Positions 58,400-64,000 of a DNA stretch of 64,000 nucleotides are shown here, piece by piece. The notes beneath the pieces are model-generated. The model did no database searches. It was not told where the DNA came from and saw only the letters and a list, made by a program, of their open reading frames with translations. Every line of letters begins with the position of its first letter. The stretch's first letter is position 1. Source of the stretch: Oligoflexales bacterium (GTDB lineage Bacteria > Bdellovibrionota_B > Oligoflexia > Oligoflexales > RGVZ01); assembly GCA_947479535.1 (NCBI GenBank), contig CANJZQ010000003.1:40660-104659 (forward strand), given 5' to 3'. Position numbers and translations under genes: made by a program.

Positions 58400-59278
58400 T
58401 CAGCCCCAATCAGAGGAGCCAAGATCGCTTCTCAGCTGCCATAATTCTGGAAAGAAACGTTTTGAAAGTGTTTTGGTCAAATACTCAACGCCACTGGATC
58501 CGCCAGTTCCGCGTTTAAAGCCAATCATGCGCTCGACCATGGCAACATGACGATAACGCCACAGCATGAAGGATTCATCGAGATCCATCAGTGCTTCAAG
58601 TGCGTGATACAAGTCCAGATGAGAATCCGGATCGCGGTAGACTGCCAGAAATAAATTCTTTACGCCCTCGTCAGGCTCCCAGGGCTTTGCCGGGTCACGC
58701 TCAAGGACGTGCTTCGGCACCGGAAACCCTTTGCGCGAAAGAAATTGAAGAAATACCTCATAAAGCGACGGGCGCTCCATCGCATCCTTCAACTGCTGCA
58801 TGTGTGCTGGCGTTGAGCGGAAAAACTTAAGATAGCCAGCGTCCTTGAGACCAATCCGAAATTCAACAATACGAAATTGGTGCGACTGAAATCCACTGGC
58901 CGGATTGATGCGATTGCGGAACCGGTTGAATTCCGTTGGAGTCATCGTTTCCAGCACGGCAACCTGCTCGACAAGAATCTTCTGGATCGAATGAACCCGT
59001 TTCAATGTCCGGAGAAGCTCGGTCAGTGAGTCGGCTTTCAGAGCGCGCTCGGATTTATCGAGCTCGTGCAAAAGCTGCTTGAACCAGAGTTCGTAGACCT
59101 GATGGATGATGATGAACAGGGTCTCGTCGTGTTCCGGCGGATCAGACTGGGGCACCTGCAGGGCCAGCAGGTCGTCCACATGGAGGTAACGGTCGTACGT
59201 CAGGGACGTCCCCGTTGGCTCAATCAGCGTACCAGGAAGGTTTCCCGACTTATTTTGCTTGTCACGACTGTCTTCCAC
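58400..59278 (-). CDS. kynA: Tryptophan 2,3-dioxygenase
   Basis: This heme enzyme opens the indole ring of L-tryptophan to give N-formylkynurenine. The 292-residue protein has LTYDRYLHVDDLLALQ, HDETLFIIIHQVYELWFKQLLHE split over two helices (active-site His and Phe), FNRFRNRINPASGFQSHQFR (substrate Arg) and WRYRHVAMVERMIGFKRGTGGSSG, which includes the proximal heme His. These match the family throughout. No kynurenine formamidase or kynureninase gene is adjacent; instead it leads a diaminopimelate operon, which is an unusual position. Confidence 0.96.
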   Translation of the reverse strand: MEDSRDKQNKSGNLPGTLIEPTGTSLTYDRYLHVDDLLALQVPQSDPPEHDETLFIIIHQVYELWFKQLLHELDKSERALKADSLTELLRTLKRVHSIQKILVEQVAVLETMTPTEFNRFRNRINPASGFQSHQFRIVEFRIGLKDAGYLKFFRSTPAHMQQLKDAMERPSLYEVFLQFLSRKGFPVPKHVLERDPAKPWEPDEGVKNLFLAVYRDPDSHLDLYHALEALMDLDESFMLWRYRHVAMVERMIGFKRGTGGSSGVEYLTKTLSKRFFPELWQLRSDLGSSDWG

Positions 59279-59290
59279 GCACCACCCCCA

Positions 59291-60553
59291 TTACGAGGTC
59301 ATTACCGCCAACCACTCAAGATTGTCAGTATGCGCGAACATGTCGAAGGCTTCAACTTGTCTCAATCGGAAACCTGCCTTGCGCAAGACGGCAAGGTCAC
59401 GAGCGAGGGTCTCGACCTCGCAGGAAACGTAAATAAACCGGGTTTCCGGATTTTGACGAAGGACGTGAGCAAGGTGGGTCCGGGCGGTTTCATGCAGGCC
59501 GCGACGGGAAGGATTGACCACAATCACTTCAGGCTTCTGGGCCCATGCTGGAAGGGCTGTTTCGGAATCCTCAACCCGGGCCGCAAGAAATTCAGCCTTT
59601 GCCTCAAGCTCATTGCGTTTGGCATTGAGGGCCGCGTCAGCCACTGCTGCAGCATTCTCCTCAATTCCAAACACACGGTAGCCTTGACGGGCCATGATCA
59701 GGGACATTTGACCGATTCCGCAATAAAAGTCCCAGGCAACACCCCCGGGAGCAGCCCGTCCCGCAAGTTGTTCAACCCGACGATACATGACAGATGCCTG
59801 CCACGGATTGACTTGAAAAAAAGCAGTCGGCCCAATTTCAAAATTAAGGTCGCAAATGCGTTCGCGCAACCGGTCATTGCCTGTCAAACGAACCGTTTCC
59901 GCGCCAAAAATCGCGTTTCCTGGTTCGCTGTTGATGTTCATCTGGGTGGAAGCCAACTTGTGGTCTTCGCGTTTCATTCGCGAAATGATTCGTTGCAAAT
60001 GGACTTTAGCAGCTGGGTCACGCACGACAAATGTCAGCATGAGTTCATTGGTCACGTGGGACGAGCGGGCCACTAAATAGCGAAGGTCGCCGGATCCAGT
60101 CAATTCATCCCAGGGTTGTAGTGGCGATTCATTGAGGGCGGGGCGCAAGTCACGAAGCAGGGCTCGCAAGGCCGGGGCGTGGATCGGGCATTGCTCCACT
60201 TCATCCATCACGGAGTGCGTTCCTGGCTCAAAGAGACCGATCGCGAACCGGTCCGTCGCAGAAATGACGCCCTTGGATTCTTTCGGACGCACCGCAAGCT
60301 TGACGAGGGTCCGGTAACCAAGGCGACGCGGCGCTTCATTAACCCCGAGGACTTGAGCCGTATCGAGCAGCTTGGCAGCCTCAAGGAATTTCAGCCCCTT
60401 GTGAAACTTAGCTTGCAAGGAGGGCTCGTAGGACGTGTTGACCAGGACGCATGAGCCGCAGCCACCGCCTCTTACACGGCATCCGCCTTCCGTCTCAGGC
60501 AACGGGCGCGAACGCTTTTTGTCTTGTGTTTTGATCGAGGGCATAAAGGTCAC
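59291..60553 (-). CDS. RlmC/RumA-type rRNA (uracil-C5)-methyltransferase
   Basis: The 420-residue protein has a [4Fe-4S] motif of Cys25, Cys32, Cys35 (C-x6-C-x2-C) and Cys122 in EQCPIH, an AFFQVNPWQASVMY motif, the SAM loop WDFYCGIGQMSL, VVNPSRRG (usually DPPRxG), the nucleophile Cys378 in YVSCEVETLARDL and the signature FDMFAHTDNLE with base Glu413. The short iron-sulphur region without a TRAM domain resembles RlmC. The Asn after the nucleophile Cys in most relatives is Glu here. It should methylate U747 or an equivalent uridine in 23S rRNA; tRNA activity is possible. Confidence 0.86.
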   Translation of the reverse strand: MTFMPSIKTQDKKRSRPLPETEGGCRVRGGGCGSCVLVNTSYEPSLQAKFHKGLKFLEAAKLLDTAQVLGVNEAPRRLGYRTLVKLAVRPKESKGVISATDRFAIGLFEPGTHSVMDEVEQCPIHAPALRALLRDLRPALNESPLQPWDELTGSGDLRYLVARSSHVTNELMLTFVVRDPAAKVHLQRIISRMKREDHKLASTQMNINSEPGNAIFGAETVRLTGNDRLRERICDLNFEIGPTAFFQVNPWQASVMYRRVEQLAGRAAPGGVAWDFYCGIGQMSLIMARQGYRVFGIEENAAAVADAALNAKRNELEAKAEFLAARVEDSETALPAWAQKPEVIVVNPSRRGLHETARTHLAHVLRQNPETRFIYVSCEVETLARDLAVLRKAGFRLRQVEAFDMFAHTDNLEWLAVMTS

Positions 60554-60598
60554 TTGGCCAAAAAAGGCTGAGCAAATGTGGGCTCACAGGGCATGGGC

Positions 60599-61825
60599 TC
60601 AGTACATCCAATCATCTAAAGACTTAGGAGGACGGTTTGTAGCACTCTTGAGTGGTTTACGGAAGACTTTTACCCCGAGGGATCCGGCACCGGCCGAGAC
60701 ATGTTTTTCCCACGCCCTCCACTCTGACCGCAACGTCCCGACAAGATAAGGCGAATTCGGGCTCTTGGAGCCCTTTGAATAGACAAAATCATTGAACAGA
60801 AATGTCGTCGCATGCTTGATCCAGCGGTAGGAAATATCCTGATCAGACGGGGCCTTGCCTGACGCTGGCAACTGGAAGAAAACGATCATGTCGCCAAATT
60901 TAAGGGGCGCCTTGGCTGGATCGATCTCATAGAACGAACTCTGCAGGACACGCCACAATTCGTCGTTGTTGATCATGACTTCGTGGTGATCTTGCTCGGT
61001 GCGGATGTTCACGAGCTGGCTGCGGACCATCTTCGGATACTGAAAGGCCAATGCCGTCATAAAGCAATTTGGACCACGATAAAGCTCAAAGGTTTTTACC
61101 GCCCGCCGGGCCCCCGATGGCAAAACGTCCTCGTCAAGTTCGAGGGGCACTGCCAGTCGCATCTTCTCCGCAACCTTCCGCAACTCCAAAGCACCCAAAA
61201 ACGGCGCCAGTTGAACCAGCAATTCAGTCCTGACCTCGGCCTGGTCGAGAAGTTTCGATGAATCGATCGTGACTCCCAGATGGGTCCGCTGCAATTTTGA
61301 CGTCACAGCATCCGGTGCCATCAGACGAAGCAACTCGGGACGGACGCGAATCCTCAGGTTCTTGACACGGTCTTCACCGGCAACTGGATTGACTTCGTTG
61401 TTCTGGTTTCCGGTGATGGGTGACGGGGGTGCGGAGGCCACAACCGGAACTCCAGCGGAGTCTGTTCTCGCTTCAGGTTTGGTCATTTCCTGATCCAACC
61501 TGGCCATCAACTGGCGGTAGTTTTTCGGGCGCGCCAACTTCAGTGCGAATGCAGCCCGCTCGTCGTCATCCTTCGGAACCATAAGGTAAAGCGGCTCGAC
61601 CCGGGAATCCAACTCTGCCGACTGAACACGGCGTTCAATCTGGGCAAAATTCGGAGCCGTCAACTCGTCACGAACTTTTGCAGGAACTTCAATACCCGGC
61701 TTGAGTGCGTCAAGGCGGACGGTAAATGGGCGCGCAAGGGCAGGAAGGCCAAAAAGCAAGATGCTGATGGAAAAAACAAAGGTCCACCGGACCACACAGA
61801 CGGTGCGAAAAAAAATTCGGCTCAT
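60599..61825 (-). CDS. Secreted NlpC/P60-like protein
   Basis: The start at 61825 (MSRIFFRTV) gives a signal peptide ending near PALA; the frame is open a further 13 codons upstream. Residues 32-240 of the 408-residue protein are of unknown fold. The C-terminal domain has the order of a papain-like NlpC/P60 or CHAP enzyme: ELYRGPNCFMTALAF (Cys254 at a helix start), LKFGDMIVFFQL (GDxxxF strand, Asp312), WIKHATTFLFNDFVYSKG (His338). Such enzymes cut peptidoglycan stem peptides. The match is by motif order only, so the activity is tentative. It is divergent from the REC-PilZ gene. Confidence 0.55.
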   Translation of the reverse strand: MSRIFFRTVCVVRWTFVFSISILLFGLPALARPFTVRLDALKPGIEVPAKVRDELTAPNFAQIERRVQSAELDSRVEPLYLMVPKDDDERAAFALKLARPKNYRQLMARLDQEMTKPEARTDSAGVPVVASAPPSPITGNQNNEVNPVAGEDRVKNLRIRVRPELLRLMAPDAVTSKLQRTHLGVTIDSSKLLDQAEVRTELLVQLAPFLGALELRKVAEKMRLAVPLELDEDVLPSGARRAVKTFELYRGPNCFMTALAFQYPKMVRSQLVNIRTEQDHHEVMINNDELWRVLQSSFYEIDPAKAPLKFGDMIVFFQLPASGKAPSDQDISYRWIKHATTFLFNDFVYSKGSKSPNSPYLVGTLRSEWRAWEKHVSAGAGSLGVKVFRKPLKSATNRPPKSLDDWMY

Positions 61826-62088
61826 TGTAATTGCATAATTTTGTCGCATTGCCCGAAAAACCAAAGGGTTGAAGCACCGAAGCCCGTCGTTGTTCGACGG
61901 CTCAAGGGATGGATCGGCGCGCGGAAGATTCTCTTGACGGGCGAAAGCTGGGATAATGATGAATGACGGGATTTTTGGGGCAAATTTGAGTCAAATTATG
62001 CGCCACCCGGCCGGGCAAGACAGTGGAATCAGCCGCCTTCAGCGGATGTCTTGCCGGATGCACCAAACCGTGAACGGAGGTCGCCTGC
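61826..62088. other. Intergenic region between divergent genes
   Basis: The 263 bases hold no convincing gene. Promoters for both neighbours must lie here, but I found no clear -35/-10 pair. The last 15 bases contain an AACGGAGGTCGCC ribosome site for the REC-PilZ gene. Confidence 0.5.
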
Positions 62089-62838
62089 ATGAGTACGGTG
62101 CTTATTGTTGACCCAAGCAAACCAAGCCTGGTGATGAGCTCAGAAGTGTTCAAAGACAAGATTCCGGGGATCACAGTCCTTGTTGCAGGCAGCGGCCAGC
62201 AGGCGCTGGATATCCTGGAGCAAACGGCATCAGCAGGATCCACAGCCCCGGATTTGTGCGTGGTGGACTTCGACCTGCCTGACACCGACGGCATCACACT
62301 GATTCACATGATGCGCAAAAACTTCCGCGGACCGATTTTGTTGACCGCCTATCCAGATGATGTTGTTAAAAAGGCTGTCGCCGAAGAACTCTTTGCGTAT
62401 GACGATGCCGGAATGTGGATTCGCAAGCCTGTTCGCGCCGAAGTTCTAAATGAAAAAATTGAACGTTTTCTTGTCGGTAAATTTCGCGTTCAACGTCGCT
62501 TCGATTTCACCCCAAAGACGCGCCTGCTCGGGAAGAGTGCCGGCCGCGGCAAAAGAACCCCCAAGTTTCCCGGCCAAATAATCAACATCAGTGTCGGCGG
62601 TGCCTGCGTCCAACTGTCTGCCGCTGTAAAGTTGAAGATCGGCGATGAAGTGTCGATCGAATTGCCAATACCGAAGGCCGAAAAGAAGGGCGCTGAAACA
62701 GCGCAATTCAAAAGTCAGGTCGTGTGGCGCACCAATGACGGCAAAAAAGTCGGCATCACCTTTGACAAGTTGAGCGATCCGGGACGAAAGGGACTTGAAC
62801 GGCTTCTGAAACAAATCAACAGCAGCATCGATGCTTGA
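62089..62838 (+). CDS. Response regulator with PilZ output domain
   Basis: The 249-residue protein has a receiver domain (1-125) with VLIVDPSKPS, phospho-acceptor Asp in CVVDFDLPDTDG, ILLTAYPDD (Thr/Ser position) and IRKPVRAEV (Lys-Pro). The PilZ domain follows (about 130-249) with the RVQRRFDF arginine cluster and INISVGGACVQL, the (D/N)xSxxG motif needed for cyclic di-GMP binding, then VVWRTNDGKKVGITF. It should join phosphorelay and c-di-GMP signals, controlling motility or surface behaviour. No kinase is adjacent. It overlaps the CPBP gene by eight bases. Confidence 0.92.
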   Translation: MSTVLIVDPSKPSLVMSSEVFKDKIPGITVLVAGSGQQALDILEQTASAGSTAPDLCVVDFDLPDTDGITLIHMMRKNFRGPILLTAYPDDVVKKAVAEELFAYDDAGMWIRKPVRAEVLNEKIERFLVGKFRVQRRFDFTPKTRLLGKSAGRGKRTPKFPGQIINISVGGACVQLSAAVKLKIGDEVSIELPIPKAEKKGAETAQFKSQVVWRTNDGKKVGITFDKLSDPGRKGLERLLKQINSSIDA

Positions 62839-63538
62839 AGATTGGTTGAAGTACTTGACGGCCGCTGCGAAAGTTTTCGTGGTGGCCGTTTTGCTTGGTG
62901 AATCTTTCGCCGGCATTGACCGCCTGTTGGTCAAAACAGGCTTTGGGTCGGGACTTTTCGCTTTCATTGCCGGCCCGGCCATCATCCATCTTTTAATCGT
63001 GATCGCGGCCCTGATGCTTTTGGGGCAACCAAAACTCAATCTGCCCAAGAAAAACGCTGTGCCTTGGCTGGCGGCTGCTGGCCCGGCTTGGATTGCCCTG
63101 GCTGCCTCGGGAGCCTTCCTGACCTCAATTTTATTCCCTGAACCCAACCCGGCACCGGGGGCATGGCCAAACCTGCCCTGGTGGATTTCCAGCGTCTTCT
63201 TGGCACCGGTTCTTGAAGAGCTTGTGTACCGCGGGCTGATTTCGCCAGTTTTCCGGCGGACTTGTGGCAACTTGATGGGAAGTTACTTTGCGGCGGTGCT
63301 GTTTGCCTGGGTTCATTCCAGACCAACCTTGGCTGGAATTTTTGCTGGGCATTCAGGCGGCGTACCCCCCGGTCCATTTTTACTTGCCCTTGCTGCGGAC
63401 TGGCTCTACCTGAAAAGCGGCAGCATATGGGTCGCCGTGGCGTTCCACGTTGCCTGCAACGTTACCCCAGCGCTCTTTAACGGCATCGATCCCCGCTGGC
63501 TGAGTTGGTTGGGCATGTTATACCAGTGGGGAACCTGA
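62831..63538 (+). CDS. CPBP-family intramembrane metalloprotease
   Basis: The 235-residue protein has about seven membrane helices and the CPBP (Abi) motifs: APVLEELVYRGLI (EExxxR), LFAWVHSRPTLAG (FxxxH) and VAVAFHVACNVT (HxxxN). These glutamate and histidine residues form the metal site of relatives of eukaryotic Rce1. Bacterial members are linked with bacteriocin self-protection or regulated proteolysis; this one has no such gene nearby. Start overlap with the REC-PilZ gene suggests co-translation. The function here is open. Confidence 0.88.
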   Translation: MLEDWLKYLTAAAKVFVVAVLLGESFAGIDRLLVKTGFGSGLFAFIAGPAIIHLLIVIAALMLLGQPKLNLPKKNAVPWLAAAGPAWIALAASGAFLTSILFPEPNPAPGAWPNLPWWISSVFLAPVLEELVYRGLISPVFRRTCGNLMGSYFAAVLFAWVHSRPTLAGIFAGHSGGVPPGPFLLALAADWLYLKSGSIWVAVAFHVACNVTPALFNGIDPRWLSWLGMLYQWGT

Positions 63539-63583
63539 ACCACGGAGAGTGAACCTTCGTGCATGGAATTTGGCGGACTCGAA

Positions 63584-63862
63584 ATGAGCGACGATCAGAC
63601 AACCAAAGACGAAAAAATCGAGCGAATCAAACGCCTTGCGATGGTTGTCTGTATCTGCAAGGGCATACCGCTGGGCAAAGTTCTGCCGGCGATAAAAGCC
63701 TGTGACAATGTTGCGGATGTAAACCGGATGGCTGGAACGGGGACGGGCGGATGCAAGGGGCAACGGTGCGGACCGCGCATCAAAATGCTGCTCCGCAAAA
63801 AACACGAACTTCAGTCAAGTGATTCCAAAACCAGGGATACGGCATCCGACAGCGACGAATAA
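63584..63862 (+). CDS. BFD-like [2Fe-2S]-binding protein
   Basis: Starting at 63584 (GGCGGA upstream) gives 92 residues; ATG 63563 is seven codons earlier. The core has VVCICKGIPLGKVLPAIKA and GTGGCKGQRCGPRI, the four cysteines of the BFD fold (CxC and CxxxxC). BFD proteins bind [2Fe-2S] and serve as ferredoxins or domains in nitrite reductases, and E. coli Bfd draws iron from bacterioferritin. The Ser/Asp-rich tail is encoded in the 52-base overlap with the converging partial gene. No bacterioferritin gene is in view. Confidence 0.85.
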   Translation: MSDDQTTKDEKIERIKRLAMVVCICKGIPLGKVLPAIKACDNVADVNRMAGTGTGGCKGQRCGPRIKMLLRKKHELQSSDSKTRDTASDSDE

Positions 63863-64000
63863 ACTTCGACACCTCCGGTTTCAAATGATGTCGCAATGGT
63901 GATGTCCTTGCCACGGCGGTCTTTCGCTTTGGTCAGACGAACATCATCAGGCAAATCATAAGACAGGCTCTGGACACTCTGAACCAAAATTGACTTGGCC
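63811..64000 (-). CDS. Unidentified protein, C-terminal 63 residues (5' end outside window)
   Basis: The minus-strand frame is open from the right edge to a TGA at 63811-63813. The visible part contains ILVQSVQSLSYDLPDDVRLTK, RRGKDITIATSFE and YSSLSDAVSLVLESLD, a strand-helix pattern with normal codon use. I do not recognise a family. It overlaps the tail of the BFD-like gene by 52 bases. Confidence 0.6.
   Translation of the reverse strand, partial: AKSILVQSVQSLSYDLPDDVRLTKAKDRRGKDITIATSFETGGVEVYSSLSDAVSLVLESLD

Noticed and set aside
59066..60076. Plus-strand open frame of 336 codons opposite the dioxygenase and rRNA methyltransferase genes
   Set aside because: It spans the ends of two firmly identified genes on the other strand and has no domain features.
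62831..63538. Phage-abortive-infection or bacteriocin-immunity system
   Set aside because: The old Abi name of CPBP proteases is not evidence of defence, and no toxin, phage or bacteriocin gene is nearby.

Overview
The window looks like ordinary chromosome from a free-living or predatory Gram-negative bacterium. Evidence for an outer membrane is one likely beta-barrel protein, seven proteins with a lipobox, a CpoB/YbgF-like protein and a periplasmic thiol-oxidase fusion. Base composition appears moderately GC-rich throughout. Coding density is very high, with many 4-base stop/start overlaps, and I see no transposase, integrase, phage gene or CRISPR array. GH3-type ligase, DapC/DapD, tryptophan 2,3-dioxygenase, a VKOR-DsbA fusion, SpoIIE-type phosphatase and many lipoproteins together suggest a Bdellovibrionota or deltaproteobacteria-like lineage. 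That placement is inference and weak.

Region by region. 1-6 kb: the end of a two-component system, a secreted papain-like protein, a SIMPL protein, a YihY/BrkB membrane protein and an RdgC-like protein. 6-12 kb: Smr protein, PrmA, RsmE, a duplicated-HAMP-like membrane protein, aconitase, and initiator tRNA with its own promoter and terminator. 12-16.8 kb: MAPEG protein, ABC1/UbiB kinase, secreted M28 peptidase, and small exported or sensory proteins. 16.9-25.7 kb is the most metabolically unusual stretch: an aminotransferase, an enolase-superfamily enzyme overlapping an alpha/beta hydrolase, a lipoprotein, then a GH3 acyl-amido synthetase, a zinc metallopeptidase and an ATP-grasp ligase in a row. 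Almost every enzyme there makes, breaks or epimerises amino acids or amide bonds.

25.7-29.7 kb: a lipoprotein hydrolase, TcdA and a membrane-bound SpoIIE-type phosphatase. 29.7-35.3 kb is an envelope cluster. A lipoprotein that I read as a caspase-fold (clan CD) protein has a GDLKV pentapeptide-repeat block inserted between its predicted catalytic His and Cys. It lies with an outer-membrane beta-barrel protein and a large lipoprotein, and diverges from a repeat-rich lipoprotein across a region with palindromic half-sites. 35.4-39.8 kb: MoxR ATPase, DUF58 and transglutaminase genes. 39.7-42.8 kb: VKOR-DsbA fusion, duplicated STAS-like protein and proline iminopeptidase, read in that order on the minus strand.

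42.9-48.9 kb: tRNA-Ala(GGC), whose 3' end is overlapped antisense by a methyltransferase gene, then a YdcF protein, an OPT transporter, an LTA-synthase-like enzyme and a MITE-like inverted-repeat element. 48.9-54.2 kb: DEAD-box helicase, a CpoB-like lipoprotein, TsaD and RsmA. 54.2-60.6 kb: a tightly overlapping minus-strand set (tryptophan 2,3-dioxygenase, DapC, DapD, [2Fe-2S] ferredoxin, GT-C glycosyltransferase) downstream of an RlmC-like rRNA methyltransferase. 60.6-64 kb: a secreted NlpC/P60-like protein, then a REC-PilZ protein, a CPBP protease and a BFD-like protein, and an unidentified partial gene at the right edge.
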